Source of the DNA: DATFQI01 sp963816955
GTDB taxonomy: Bacteria > Actinomycetota > Thermoleophilia > Solirubrobacterales > Solirubrobacteraceae
Assembly: GCA_963816955.1 (NCBI GenBank)
Contig: CAWFME010000004.1
Coordinates: 930,001 to 994,000 of the forward strand
Length of the DNA stretch: 64,000 bases
Direction: 5' to 3'
This document shows, piece after piece, positions 20,086 through 28,236 of this stretch. The stretch's first letter is position 1, and the number at the start of each line of letters is the position of its first letter. The position numbers and the translations under genes are program-made. Under the pieces are notes generated by a model. That model saw only the letters and a program-made list of their open reading frames with translations, searched no databases and was not told the origin of the DNA.

Positions 20086-20529
20086 ATGGACCGGACGGTG
20101 GCGCTCGTGGTGGCGGTGGTGATCGGCGGCGTGCTCGCCACGCAGGCGCCGCTGAACTCCGCGCTGGCGCGGACCGTCGGGGGTGTGCAGGCGTCCGTGG
20201 TGGCGCTCGGGATCTCCTTCGTGGCGCTGCTCGCGCTCTCCTTGCTCGCAGGTGGGCTCTCCGGGATCGCGCGGCTCGGCGAGGCGCCGCTGCACGTCGC
20301 GATCGGGGGAGGGCTGATCGGGGCGCTGTACGTCGGCAGCATCGTCTGGACGGTGCGCGCTCTCGGCGCCGGCGGCCTGACCGCGGCGACGATCGCCGGC
20401 CAGCTCGCGCTCGCCGTCGTGATCGACCACTTCGGCTGGCTCGGCGTCGCGCGCTCGCCGGTCACCGCCTCGAAGGTCCTCGGCATCGCCCTGCTCGCAC
20501 TGGGCACCTGGTTCGTCGTCCGGGACTAG
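20086..20529 (+). CDS. DMT-superfamily membrane protein (DUF606/YdcZ-like)
   Basis: 147 residues with about five hydrophobic helices and short loops. The opening, VVIGGVLATQAPLNSALARTVG, and GGLIGALYVGSIVW match the DUF606 branch of the drug/metabolite transporter superfamily, a half-size five-helix type. Substrate is unknown. The ATG sits six bases after a TAGGGT hexamer. The thioesterase gene follows 11 bases later on the same strand but carries its own -10-like hexamer. Confidence 0.8.
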   Translation: MDRTVALVVAVVIGGVLATQAPLNSALARTVGGVQASVVALGISFVALLALSLLAGGLSGIARLGEAPLHVAIGGGLIGALYVGSIVWTVRALGAGGLTAATIAGQLALAVVIDHFGWLGVARSPVTASKVLGIALLALGTWFVVRD

Positions 20530-20540
20530 CGTCCCGGGGC

Positions 20541-20951
20541 ATGACCCAGACGCGCAGGGAGATCATCCAGGCCTTCGTCCCCGACTCGCCGCTCGTCGGC
20601 CTGCTCGGCATCGAGCTGAGCGAGATCGAGCTCGACCGCGCCGTGTTGCGGATGCCGTTCCGGCCCGAGCTCGCGACGATGGGCGACGTGGTCCACGGCG
20701 GCGCGATCGCCTCGCTGCTCGACACCGCCTCGATGGCGGCCGCGTGGTCCGACGACACCGTGCCCGACGCGCTGGCCGGAGGCACCGTCTCGATGAACGT
20801 CGATTACGTCTCGGCGGCGCGCGCCGTCGACCTCGTCGCCACCGCCGTGGCCGTCCGCCGCGGCCGCAGCCTGTGCTTCTGCGAGGTCACCGTCGCCGAC
20901 CCCGAGGGCGCCGTGATCGCAAAGGGCCTCGTCGTGCACCGGTTCGGTTGA
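20541..20951 (+). CDS. PaaI-family hotdog thioesterase
   Basis: A 136-residue single hotdog domain. VVHGGAIASLLDTASMAAAW carries the HGG(A)-x8-D active-site pattern of the PaaI/YdiI acyl-CoA thioesterase group, and SMNVDYVSAARAVDLVATAVAVRRGRS, split over residues 83-110, forms the conserved strands. The acyl substrate cannot be predicted. ATG lies eight bases after TAGCGT (20527-20532). Its stop codon TGA is embedded in a TTGACA hexamer that starts the promoter of the PadR gene downstream. Confidence 0.87.
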   Translation: MTQTRREIIQAFVPDSPLVGLLGIELSEIELDRAVLRMPFRPELATMGDVVHGGAIASLLDTASMAAAWSDDTVPDALAGGTVSMNVDYVSAARAVDLVATAVAVRRGRSLCFCEVTVADPEGAVIAKGLVVHRFG

Positions 20952-21000
20952 CAAAAGACGGTCGCCGATATATCGTTACCTATCGTTGATAGTCGATAAC
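20948..21000 (+). promoter_or_regulatory. Promoter and likely PadR operator
   Basis: TTGACA (20948-20953) with TATCGT (20971-20976) 17 nt later forms a near-consensus housekeeping promoter. It overlaps an A/T-rich cluster of TATCG/CGATA elements: CGATATATCG (20967-20976), and an imperfect palindrome from CGTTACCTATC to GATAGTCGATAACG (20975-21001). This is the most A/T-rich spot in the area and directly precedes the PadR gene, so autoregulation is likely. Confidence 0.6.
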
Positions 21001-21013
21001 GAAAGGAGTCGCC

Positions 21014-21619
21014 ATGCACGCGCATGCCATGCCGAACTGGTTCGCGATGGCGGGCCAGCGCGGCCGCGGCCGGCCGCACCGGCGCCCACACGGGGGTCAC
21101 GGGTTCGGGCCGCCCTTCGGTCCGGGCTTCGGGGGCTTCGGCCCCAGGGGCCCGCGGGCGCGCCGCGGCGACGTCCGCGCCGCGCTGCTGGTCCTGCTCG
21201 CCGAGGAGCCGCGCAACGGCTACGGGCTGATGCAGGAGATCGAGGCCCGCTCCAACGGCGCCTGGCGCCCGAGCCCCGGCTCGGTCTACCCGGCGCTCTC
21301 CCAGCTCGAGGACGAGGGTCTCGTCCAGGCCCAGGAGAGCGGAGGCCGCAAGGAGTTCGACCTCACCGAGGCCGGCCGCGCCTACGTCGGCGAGAACGCC
21401 GACGAGCTCGGCACGCCGTGGGAGGAGGTCGGCGGCGGCGAGCCGATCGGCGAGCTCCGCACGCTGGTCTTCAGCGTCGGCGGCGCCGTCATGCAGGTCG
21501 TCCAGGCCGGCTCGGCCGACCAGATGGCCCAGGCCGCCAAGGTGCTCGAGGAGACCCGCCGGTCGCTGTACCGGATCCTCGCCGGCGACGACGACGAGAC
21601 GCCGCCGTCCGCCGCCTGA
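21014..21619 (+). CDS. PadR-family transcriptional regulator
   Basis: The 201-residue protein has a His/Gly/Arg/Pro-rich N-terminal 50 residues (MHAHAMPNW then GRPHRRPHGGHGF), possibly metal-binding or simply flexible. A winged helix follows (about 50-125): VRAALLVLLAEEPRNGYGLMQEIE, PSPGSVYPALSQLEDEGLV and the wing KEFDLTEAGR. A C-terminal helix serves dimerisation. A good ribosome site (AAAGGAG, 21002-21008) precedes the ATG, unlike many neighbours. An operator-like palindrome overlaps its promoter, which supports autorepression. The ligand is unknown. Confidence 0.88.
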   Translation: MHAHAMPNWFAMAGQRGRGRPHRRPHGGHGFGPPFGPGFGGFGPRGPRARRGDVRAALLVLLAEEPRNGYGLMQEIEARSNGAWRPSPGSVYPALSQLEDEGLVQAQESGGRKEFDLTEAGRAYVGENADELGTPWEEVGGGEPIGELRTLVFSVGGAVMQVVQAGSADQMAQAAKVLEETRRSLYRILAGDDDETPPSAA

Positions 21620-21676
21620 CCATCAGCGCAAGAAGGGCGTCAGACACCTTTCTTGCGCGGTGGTAGCTTTCGGCAC

Positions 21677-21925
21677 ATGGAGACCCGCGGCTCTCGTGTG
21701 CGCTCGACCATGAGCGACACGTTCTGGATTCTGGTCCTGTCCGTCGTCGTGCTGTTCGCGTTCTTCGTCGCGCTCGGCGCGTTCTCGCCAGGCGAGGTCG
21801 TGTGGCTGACCCTGGCCGTGCTCGGGCTCGCCCTGCTGTGGGCGGCCCACGCCGTCTGGGACTCGCGGCACCGCAGCGGCCGCGACCCGGCGGCGATCCG
21901 CAATCGCGAGCGGCGGGGCTTCTGA
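21677..21925 (+). CDS. Small two-helix membrane protein
   Basis: I start at ATG 21677 because TAGCTT (21664-21669) lies seven bases before it; a later ATG at 21710 (MSDTFWILVL) is possible. The 82-residue product has two hydrophobic helices (SDTFWILVLSVVVLFAFFV and WLTLAVLGLALLWAAHAVW) and a basic tail (RHRSGRD...RERRGF), the plan of PLD-nuclease-N-like or other short membrane proteins. Its TGA overlaps a CTG that appears to start the following esterase gene. Function unknown. Confidence 0.62.
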   Translation: METRGSRVRSTMSDTFWILVLSVVVLFAFFVALGAFSPGEVVWLTLAVLGLALLWAAHAVWDSRHRSGRDPAAIRNRERRGF

Positions 21926-22860
21926 GCCCCGCCCAGCTCGACCCGGAGATCGCGGAGATCCTCGAGGGGATGCTCGCGCTCGACGGGCCGCCGGCAAACG
22001 AGGTGCCGATCGACCAGGCACGCGCGGGCCACGAGGCCGAGACGGTGCAGATGTCCGGCCCGGGCGAGCCCGTCGCCGAGGTGCGCGACCTCGAGGTCCC
22101 CTCGCCCTCGGGCACGATCCCCGCGCGGCTGTACAGGCCGGAGGCGGACGGCCCGCTGCCGCTCGTCGTCTACCTGCACGGCGGCGGCTGGATGCTCGGC
22201 TCGGTCGAGTCCTTCGACACGGTCGTGCGCGCGCTCGCCAACGCGGCCGGGACGCTCGTGCTCAGCGTGGGCTACCGGCTCGCCCCCGAGGACCCGTTCC
22301 CGGCCGGGCTCGACGACGCTCTGTGCGCCATCCGCTGGGCCGCCGCCCATGCCGAGGAGCTCGGGGCCGACCCGCAGCGGCTGGCGATCGCGGGCGACAG
22401 CGCGGGTGGCAACCTCGCGACGGTCGCCGCGCGGCGGCTGCGCGACGAGGTCCCCCTGCGGATGCAGGTCCTGATCTACCCCGTCACCGACGCGGGCTGC
22501 AACACCGCCTCCTACGGCGAGTTCGGGGAGCGCTACGGGCTGACCGCCGCGTCGATGCAGCGCTTCTGGAACCTGTATCTGAACGGCGGCGACGGCCTGC
22601 ATCCCGACGCCTCGCCGCTGCGCGCCGAGGACCTCGCCGGCTCGCCGCCCGCGTTCGTGCTGACCGCGGGCTTCGACCCGCTGCGCGACGAGGCCGAGGC
22701 GTACTGCGACGCCCTGCGCGCCGCCGGGGTGGAGGTCGAGTGCAGCCGCTACGAGGGCGCGATCCACGGGTTCTGGCGCTGGCTGGCGCGGACGCAGCTC
22801 TCGCGCCGGGCGGTCGACGAGGTCGCCGGCGCGCTGCGCGCCCGGATGAACGGCGCCTGA
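21922..22860 (+). CDS. HSL-family alpha/beta hydrolase (esterase/lipase), probable CTG start
   Basis: The protein has the hormone-sensitive-lipase signature: oxyanion motif YLHGGGW, nucleophile elbow GDSAGGN, an acid in FDPLRDEAEAY and the histidine in IHGFW. The family N-terminus (SPAQLDPEIAEILEGMLAL) directly follows the stop of the upstream gene, and the only codon there that could start it is CTG at 21922, overlapping that TGA as CTGA. The next in-frame ATG (21970) would remove conserved sequence. From CTG the product is 312 residues, normal for the family. It likely cleaves short-chain esters; the true substrate is unknown. Confidence 0.82.
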   Translation: MSPAQLDPEIAEILEGMLALDGPPANEVPIDQARAGHEAETVQMSGPGEPVAEVRDLEVPSPSGTIPARLYRPEADGPLPLVVYLHGGGWMLGSVESFDTVVRALANAAGTLVLSVGYRLAPEDPFPAGLDDALCAIRWAAAHAEELGADPQRLAIAGDSAGGNLATVAARRLRDEVPLRMQVLIYPVTDAGCNTASYGEFGERYGLTAASMQRFWNLYLNGGDGLHPDASPLRAEDLAGSPPAFVLTAGFDPLRDEAEAYCDALRAAGVEVECSRYEGAIHGFWRWLARTQLSRRAVDEVAGALRARMNGA

Positions 22861-22938
22861 GCGGCCGCCCGTACGGCCCTTCCTGAGCGGAACCGTCCGA
22901 ACGGGGACTTTGGACGTTCCGGGCAGCCGGGGCGGCGA

Positions 22939-22944
22939 TACGGT
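22939..22944 (+). promoter_or_regulatory. -10 hexamer TACGGT before aminotransferase
   Basis: TACGGT ends seven bases before the ATG at 22952. Upstream, GGAACCGTCC (about 22889-22898) and GGACGTTCC (about 22913-22921) form an inverted repeat that could be an operator. The repeat is suggestive only. Confidence 0.4.
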
Positions 22945-22951
22945 CCCCGGC

Positions 22952-24262
22952 ATGGCTGCCTCACCCACCACCGCGACGTCCCGCTTCTGGCACCCGTTCG
23001 CCGACATGGGGGCCGTCTCCCAGCGCGAGCTGCTGATCGAGCGCGGGGAGGGGGTCTGGGTCTACGACAGCGAGGACCGCCGCTACCTCGACGGCACCGC
23101 GAGCCTCTGGTACGCCAACATCGGCCACGGCAACCGCGAGGTCGCCGACCGCGTCGCCGAGCAGATGGGCCGCCTCGAGGCCTACTCCACGTTCGGCGAC
23201 TTCGGCAACCGGCCCGCGAACGAGCTCAGCGAGCGGCTCGCCTCGCACGCGCCGATGGACGGCGCGCGCGTGTTCCTCACCTCGGGCGGCGGCGACTCGA
23301 TCGACGCCGCGGCGAAGATCGCCCGCCGCCACTGGATCCAGCAGGGCCATCCGGAGCGCGTGCACCTGATCAGCCGCACGCAGGGCTACCACGGCACGCA
23401 CGGCTTCGGGACGAGCATCGGCGGCATCGAGGCGAACACGAGCAACTGGGGCCCGCTCGTCCCGGCCGTCTCCGCGGTCGCCCACGACTCCCTGCCCGCG
23501 CTGGAGGCCGAGATCGACCGCGTCGGCCCCGACAAGGTCGCCGCCTTCTTCTGCGAGCCGGTGATCGGCGCCGGCGGCGTCCACGCGCCGCCAGAGGGCT
23601 ACATCGAGGGCGTCGCGGACCTGTGCGCCGAGCACGGCGTCCTGCTCGTCGTCGACAGCGTCATCTGCGGCTTCGGCCGGCTCGGCACCTGGTACGGGAT
23701 CGAGCGCTGGGAGGACGTGCGGCCCGACATGATCACGTTCGCCAAGGGCGTGACGGCCGGCTACCTGCCGCTCGGCGGCGTGGTCGTCTCCGACCGCGTG
23801 GCGGGCCCGTTCTTCGAGGCCCCGGGCGGCCCGATGCTGCGCCACGGCGCCACCTACGCCGGGCACCCCGCCTGCTGCGCCGCGGCGATGGCGGTGCTCG
23901 ACGTCTACGAGCGCGACGGCCTGTTCGAGCGCTCGCGCGAGCTGGAGGGCGCGCTCGCCCGGGCGCTGGCGCCGCTCGCCGACCACCCGGCGGTCGCCGA
24001 GGTGCGCGCCGGCCTCGGGCTGCTCGCGGCCGTGCAGCTCGCGCCCGAGGTGCTCGAGCACGACGCCGGCGCGGTGGCGAGGGTCGCCCAGGGCGCGCGC
24101 GAGGCGGGCGTGCTCGTGCGGCCGCTGCTCGGCGCGATCGCGATGTCGCCCCCGCTGACCGTCGAGCAGGAGCACCTGGAGCTGCTCGCGCAGTCGATCC
24201 GCAACGGCCTCGACTCGCTCGACTCGCTCCCGGCGCGGCCGGACCCCGGCTCGGGCGGCTAG
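22952..24262 (+). CDS. Class III PLP-dependent aminotransferase
   Basis: 436 residues, fold type I. It starts ATSRFWHPFADMG, typical of omega-amino-acid:pyruvate and related transaminases. PLP sites: SGGGDSIDAAAKIARR for phosphate binding, VVDSVICGFGR (the Asp that pairs with the pyridine nitrogen; the usual following Glu is Ser here), and the Schiff-base lysine in TFAKGVTAGYLPLGG. ATYAGHPACCAAA closes the site. The donor amine is not predictable. ATG at 22952 has a -10-like hexamer seven bases upstream; no operon partner is seen. Confidence 0.88.
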   Translation: MAASPTTATSRFWHPFADMGAVSQRELLIERGEGVWVYDSEDRRYLDGTASLWYANIGHGNREVADRVAEQMGRLEAYSTFGDFGNRPANELSERLASHAPMDGARVFLTSGGGDSIDAAAKIARRHWIQQGHPERVHLISRTQGYHGTHGFGTSIGGIEANTSNWGPLVPAVSAVAHDSLPALEAEIDRVGPDKVAAFFCEPVIGAGGVHAPPEGYIEGVADLCAEHGVLLVVDSVICGFGRLGTWYGIERWEDVRPDMITFAKGVTAGYLPLGGVVVSDRVAGPFFEAPGGPMLRHGATYAGHPACCAAAMAVLDVYERDGLFERSRELEGALARALAPLADHPAVAEVRAGLGLLAAVQLAPEVLEHDAGAVARVAQGAREAGVLVRPLLGAIAMSPPLTVEQEHLELLAQSIRNGLDSLDSLPARPDPGSGG

Positions 24263-24327
24263 ACCGATCGATCCGACGACATCCACGCCCGCGGGTGCCG
24301 CCGCTGTGGCTACCGCTTCGGGCGGAC

Positions 24328-25056
24328 CTAGGGCCGCACGACCACGTCGAGACTCGTCCCGCTGAGCTCGACCTCGAGCCCGGCGCGCGCCGCGGTCTCC
24401 GCCACGTCCTCGGGCGTCCGCGCGGGCTCGGGCGCCTGCAGCAGCGCGCGGGCGACGTCGCCGCGGATCGCCTTGACGAAGTGGCTGACGACCTTGCCGT
24501 CCGGGGTGAAGCCGCGGACGGTCACCACCGGGGCGTCGCGCGGCTTCCACGCGGCGGCGTAGCCGCCCGAGCGCAGGTCCACGACCAGGCCGTCGTCGGG
24601 CAGCGCCCGCTCGAGCGCGGGGCGCCAGTACGCCGCCAGACCGCCGAGCCGCGGGACCCGTGCCGTGATCGAGAGGCGGTAGGCGGGGATCCGGTCGTCC
24701 GGCGCCACCACGCCCCACAGCGCGCTCGCGATCAGCACGCTCCGGCGCGCCTCGGCGGGCAGCTCCGGCAGGCGCAGCCGCTCGTAGAGCACGCCCGTGT
24801 AGACCTCGGCCGCCGGCCCGGCGGGGGCGCGCTCCAGCGCGGCGTTGCGCTCCAGCTCGCCCGCCTGCCCGGCGCTCAGCCCGAGCGCCTTGAGCGCCCG
24901 GCCGCGCTGCTTGCCCGCGCTCGTGCGCACCAGCGCGGCCAGCGCCCGCATGCGCTCGGCCGTCAGCTCGTCCGCGAACGCCAGCGCGGCGAGGTCCACG
25001 GGCTCGCCGGCGGCAGGGGCGGTCTTGCCCTCGGAGGGCGGCAGCAGGATCAGCAC
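24328..25056 (-). CDS. yaaA: YaaA-family (peroxide stress) protein
   Basis: A DUF328/YaaA protein of 242 residues. The hallmark N-terminus LILLPPSEGKT defines the start, GTG at 25056, which lies eight bases after TAGGCT read on the minus strand (25065-25070). Other conserved segments are VLIASALWGVVAPDDRIPAYRLSI, VVDLRSGGYAAAW and HFVKAIRGDVARAL. In E. coli, YaaA limits free iron and DNA damage under peroxide stress and the fold binds DNA; transfer of that role here is inference. Its promoter region faces a small membrane-protein gene. Confidence 0.88.
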   Translation of the reverse strand: MLILLPPSEGKTAPAAGEPVDLAALAFADELTAERMRALAALVRTSAGKQRGRALKALGLSAGQAGELERNAALERAPAGPAAEVYTGVLYERLRLPELPAEARRSVLIASALWGVVAPDDRIPAYRLSITARVPRLGGLAAYWRPALERALPDDGLVVDLRSGGYAAAWKPRDAPVVTVRGFTPDGKVVSHFVKAIRGDVARALLQAPEPARTPEDVAETAARAGLEVELSGTSLDVVVRP

Positions 25057-25179
25057 GGCGGAGCAGCCTACGACGGCGGCGCGTAGCCCGGGCAGCGCGC
25101 GAAGCCGAGCGGGCGCACGAACAGCTCGGGCGGCGTCGACCCTGCAGGAGTCGTCGCCGGCGGCGCGAACACCCGCCTC

Positions 25180-25605
25180 GTGCGCTCCCTGACGACACAA
25201 CCCCGCACCACGCTGCTGATCGCGATCTCCGTCGTGATCGTGATCGCGATGCTGTTCGCCAACGGCGTGCTGCTCGCCGACGCCGAGGACGAACGCTCCA
25301 CGGGCGGCTTCATCGGCTTCTCGCTGTTCGGGATCGCGCTGAGCGCCGTCCTGCTGCTCGTCGCCGTGCCGCGGCTGCCGAACGACGCGCGCAAGATCGC
25401 CGTGCTCGGCTTCGGCATCGGCGCGGTGGTCATGTGCCTGGCCTTCTGGAGCACGCTGCCGTTCGCGCTCGGTATCGCGGCGATCGCCGCGGCCGCGCCC
25501 GACGACGACTCGCCCGAGGGCATGGCCCCGGCGCCCGTCACGGCCGGCGTGCTGCTGGCCGTGCTGGCGATCGTCGCCGCGTTCGTGCTCTGCATCATCG
25601 GCTAG
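25180..25605 (+). CDS. Hypothetical four-helix membrane protein
   Basis: 141 residues starting GTG at 25180. Four hydrophobic segments are visible (about 11-32, 43-63, 73-98 and 118-139), the second and third separated by VPRLPNDARK, and a short acidic loop PDDDSPEGM. No motif of a known family is recognised. It sits between yaaA (divergent) and a PadR-controlled ABC operon, with its own start about 120 nt from yaaA. It could be part of neither. Confidence 0.6.
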   Translation: MRSLTTQPRTTLLIAISVVIVIAMLFANGVLLADAEDERSTGGFIGFSLFGIALSAVLLLVAVPRLPNDARKIAVLGFGIGAVVMCLAFWSTLPFALGIAAIAAAAPDDDSPEGMAPAPVTAGVLLAVLAIVAAFVLCIIG

Positions 25606-25627
25606 GCGGCGGCACTATTCGCATAGC

Positions 25628-25647
25628 GTATACACTGTGTGTATACT
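25628..25647 (+). promoter_or_regulatory. PadR operator palindrome overlapping a -10 box
   Basis: GTATACAC-TGT-GTGTATAC (25628-25646) is a perfect 8-3-8 palindrome, striking in this G/C-rich setting. TATACT (25642-25647), a near-consensus -10 box, overlaps its right arm and ends six bases before the GTG at 25654. A repressor bound here would block RNA polymerase directly. The downstream PadR protein is the obvious candidate. Confidence 0.72.
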
Positions 25648-25653
25648 GAAGGC

Positions 25654-26208
25654 GTGGCCGGCAACGAGACGCTCCTGGCGCTCCTCCGTGGCGGCCCTGC
25701 GCACGGGTACGACCTCAAGCGCGAGCACGACATCTGGTTCCCCGACGCGCGCCCGCTCGCTTACGGCCAGGTGTACGCCACGCTCGGCCGGCTCGAGCGG
25801 GCCGGGCACGTCGAGGTGGTCGAGACGCGCGTGGAGAGCGGGCCCGAGCGAACCGTTTACGCGATCAGCGAGCAGGGCGAGGAGCGCCTCGAGGCGTGGC
25901 TGGCCGAGCCGGCCGGGACGGCGGCCACCGGCACGGACGAGATCGTCCGCAAGACGGTGGCTGCGCTGCGCACCGGGGTCGACCCCGGGGAGTTCCTGGC
26001 GCGCCAGCGCGCCGCCCACCTGCGCCGCATGCGCGAGCTGACCGCCGGCAACGCCGAGCGCGACCCGGTGGCGCGGCTGGCGCGCGAGCACCTCGTCGCC
26101 CACCTCGACGCCGATCTGCGCTGGCTCGACACCGCGGTCGAGCGGCTCTCCGCGCGGGACTGGAGGCTCGATCCCGCCGGACCGACGACCCAGGAGGCCG
26201 CCCGATGA
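25654..26208 (+). CDS. PadR-family regulator of an ABC transporter operon
   Basis: A 184-residue PadR protein: winged helix with LLALLRGGPAHGYDLKREHDIWF and RPLAYGQVYATLGRLERAGHVEV, then a long helical C-terminal domain (PadR C-term, VirR type) for dimerisation. I prefer GTG 25654: the -10 box ends six bases before it, so the mRNA should be leaderless; the earlier GTG at 25639 lies inside the operator. The stop overlaps the ABC ATPase start (ATGA). As for other PadR-ABC pairs, it probably represses the exporter until a toxic ligand binds; the ligand is unknown. Confidence 0.87.
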   Translation: MAGNETLLALLRGGPAHGYDLKREHDIWFPDARPLAYGQVYATLGRLERAGHVEVVETRVESGPERTVYAISEQGEERLEAWLAEPAGTAATGTDEIVRKTVAALRTGVDPGEFLARQRAAHLRRMRELTAGNAERDPVARLAREHLVAHLDADLRWLDTAVERLSARDWRLDPAGPTTQEAAR

Positions 26209-26888
26209 CCGACCGTCCCGTCCTCGAGCTGGTGGGCGTCGAGCACGCCTACCGGCGCACCGTCGCCCTGCGCGGCGTGTCGCTGGCGGTGGAGCCCGGC
26301 GAGGTCGTCGCGGTCACCGGCCCGAGCGGCTGTGGCAAGTCGACGCTGCTGCACGCGGCCGCCGGGATCATCCGCCCGCAGGCCGGCGGCGTCCGCCTCG
26401 CCGGCCACGACCTGGCGGGGCTGGACGAGGCCGCGCGCACCGCGCTGCGCCGGCGCGAGGCCGGCATCGTGCTCCAGTTCGGGCAGCTCGTGCCCGACCT
26501 GTCGGTGATCGAGAACGTCGCGCTGCCGCTGCTGCTCGACGGCCACGAGCGAGCGGCGGCGCTGGTCGCCGCGGGCGAGTGGCTGGAGCGCGCCGGGCTC
26601 GCGCTCGAGCCCGGCACGCCGACGGCCGAGCTGTCGGGCGGCGAGGCCCAGCGCGTCGCGGTCGCCCGCGCGCTGGTGACCGGGCCGGCGCTCGTGCTCG
26701 CCGACGAGCCGACCGGCAGCCTCGACACGGCGGGCGGCGAGCGGCTGCTCGAGCTACTGCTGGGCGCCGCGCGCGAGCGCGGCGCGGCGGTCGTGCTCGT
26801 CACCCACGACAACGTCGTCGCCGCGCACGCCGACCGCGAGGTGCGGCTGCGCGACGGCCGCGTCGAGGCCGTGGCGGTGCTGCGATGA
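26205..26888 (+). CDS. ABC transporter ATPase, MacB/LolD type
   Basis: 227 residues. Walker A GPSGCGKST, Q-loop GIVLQFGQLVPDLSVIENVALPLLL, signature LSGGEAQRVAVARAL, Walker B LVLADEPTGSLD and switch VTHD are complete. The DEPTGSLD and FGQLVPDLS features place it with the MacB/LolD/BceA group that powers FtsX-like permeases. It overlaps the PadR gene upstream and the permease downstream by four bases each, so all three form one operon. Probable role: extrusion or protection against a membrane-active compound. Confidence 0.92.
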   Translation: MTDRPVLELVGVEHAYRRTVALRGVSLAVEPGEVVAVTGPSGCGKSTLLHAAAGIIRPQAGGVRLAGHDLAGLDEAARTALRRREAGIVLQFGQLVPDLSVIENVALPLLLDGHERAAALVAAGEWLERAGLALEPGTPTAELSGGEAQRVAVARALVTGPALVLADEPTGSLDTAGGERLLELLLGAARERGAAVVLVTHDNVVAAHADREVRLRDGRVEAVAVLR

Positions 26889-28234
26889 GCGCCGGCACCG
26901 CGGTGCGCCTCGCGCGCTCGGGGGTCGCCGCCGACCGCGCGCGCTTCTGGCTCGTCGCCGGCTCCGTCGCCTTCGCCGGGGCGTTCGTGCTCGCCGCGGC
27001 GCAGATCCTCGGCATGAGCATCGGGGATGCGTTCTACGCGGCCGATGCGGGCCTCGCCCGCTTCGTCACCGAGCCGGGCCTGCGCCCCGGCACCGCGGCT
27101 GGCGCCCTGCTGCTCGCCGTGCCGGTGCTCGCGCTGACCGCGCAGGCGCTGCGGCTCGGCTCCGTGGCGCGCGACCGCCGCGTCGCCTCCCTGCGCCTGG
27201 CCGGCGCCACGCCGCGCCAGGTGCGTGCGGTGGCGGCGGCCGAGTGCGGCCTGGCGGCGGGCGCGGGCGGGCTGCTGGCCGGGCCGGCCGGGCTCGTCGT
27301 CTACCTGCTCGCCGGGGTCCTGCCGCCCGCCGGGGCGCGGCTGCTCGACGGGCCGGACGCGCAAGACCTGCTGGTCTGGGCGGCGCTGATCCCCCTCGCC
27401 GCGGCGGCCGGAGCCTGTGCCGGGGCGGTGGTCGAGGGCCGCGCGGTCGCCGAGCCGCTCGGCGTCCGCCGCCGGCAGGAGCCGGTCGCACCTGGCGCCG
27501 CGAGCGCCGCGGCGCTGGCGCTCGGCCTCGCGGCGGTCGTCGCCGGGGTCGCCTCGGGCGCCGGCGGCATCGTGGCCGCGATCGCCGGCCTGCTGGTGGC
27601 CGCGTTCGCGGGCGGCCCCCGGCTCGTGCTCGCCGTGGCCGGCGCGCTCGCGCGCCGGCCCGGCGTGGAGGCGCTGCTCGCGAGCCGCCGGCTGCGGGCC
27701 GACCCGCGCTCGGCGGGTCGCGTGGCGGGCGTCCTGCTCACCTGCGGCATCGCGCTCGGCATCGACGTGCTGCTGCTGGTCGGCCAGGGCAGCGGCGACG
27801 GCTTCTCCGGCGACGCGGACTTCTACCTCGCGGGCTACGGGCTCACCGCGATCGCGGTGGCGGTGGCGGCGCTCGTCGCGCTCGTGACGCTGCTCGTCGG
27901 CGCGGTCGACGGGCTGCTCGACGCGCGCCGGCCGCTGGCCACGCTCGCCGCCAGCGGCGTCGACGAGCGTCTGCTGGGCCGGGCGCTGACCCGCCAGCTG
28001 ACGGCGATCGCGGTTCCCGCGCTGGTCGCCGGAGCGCTCGCGGGCGGGCCTCTGCTCGCGCTGCTGACGGGCATCGGGGACACCTACGGGACGTTGTGGG
28101 TCGTCGTGCTCGCCGGGCTGGGTGCGGCGCTCGCCGGCGGCATGGCGACGGCGGCGGCGGCGCGGCTCGTGGCGCGGCTGCTGCGGCCGCAGATCCGCGC
28201 GGCGATCGACCCCGAGAACCTGCGCGCGGCTTAG
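26885..28234 (+). CDS. FtsX-like ABC permease
   Basis: 449 residues with about eight to ten hydrophobic helices. Two FtsX-like units are visible: VASLRLAGATPRQVRAVAAAE after the second helix, and the matching LATLAASGVDERLLGRALTRQ in the second half; these are the cytosolic coupling helices that contact the ATPase. There is no large extracellular domain, unlike BceB or MacB. It shares ATGA with the ATPase gene and is the last of the PadR operon. The stop is two bases from the stop of a convergent gene. Confidence 0.85.
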   Translation: MSAGTAVRLARSGVAADRARFWLVAGSVAFAGAFVLAAAQILGMSIGDAFYAADAGLARFVTEPGLRPGTAAGALLLAVPVLALTAQALRLGSVARDRRVASLRLAGATPRQVRAVAAAECGLAAGAGGLLAGPAGLVVYLLAGVLPPAGARLLDGPDAQDLLVWAALIPLAAAAGACAGAVVEGRAVAEPLGVRRRQEPVAPGAASAAALALGLAAVVAGVASGAGGIVAAIAGLLVAAFAGGPRLVLAVAGALARRPGVEALLASRRLRADPRSAGRVAGVLLTCGIALGIDVLLLVGQGSGDGFSGDADFYLAGYGLTAIAVAVAALVALVTLLVGAVDGLLDARRPLATLAASGVDERLLGRALTRQLTAIAVPALVAGALAGGPLLALLTGIGDTYGTLWVVVLAGLGAALAGGMATAAAARLVARLLRPQIRAAIDPENLRAA

Positions 28235-28236
28235 CG

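Noticed and set aside
24270..24330. Third possible zinc-ribbon fragment (GCRRCGYRFGRT before a stop)
   Set aside because: An in-frame stop lies just upstream and there is no start codon between; similarity to the other two segments is limited to a few residues.
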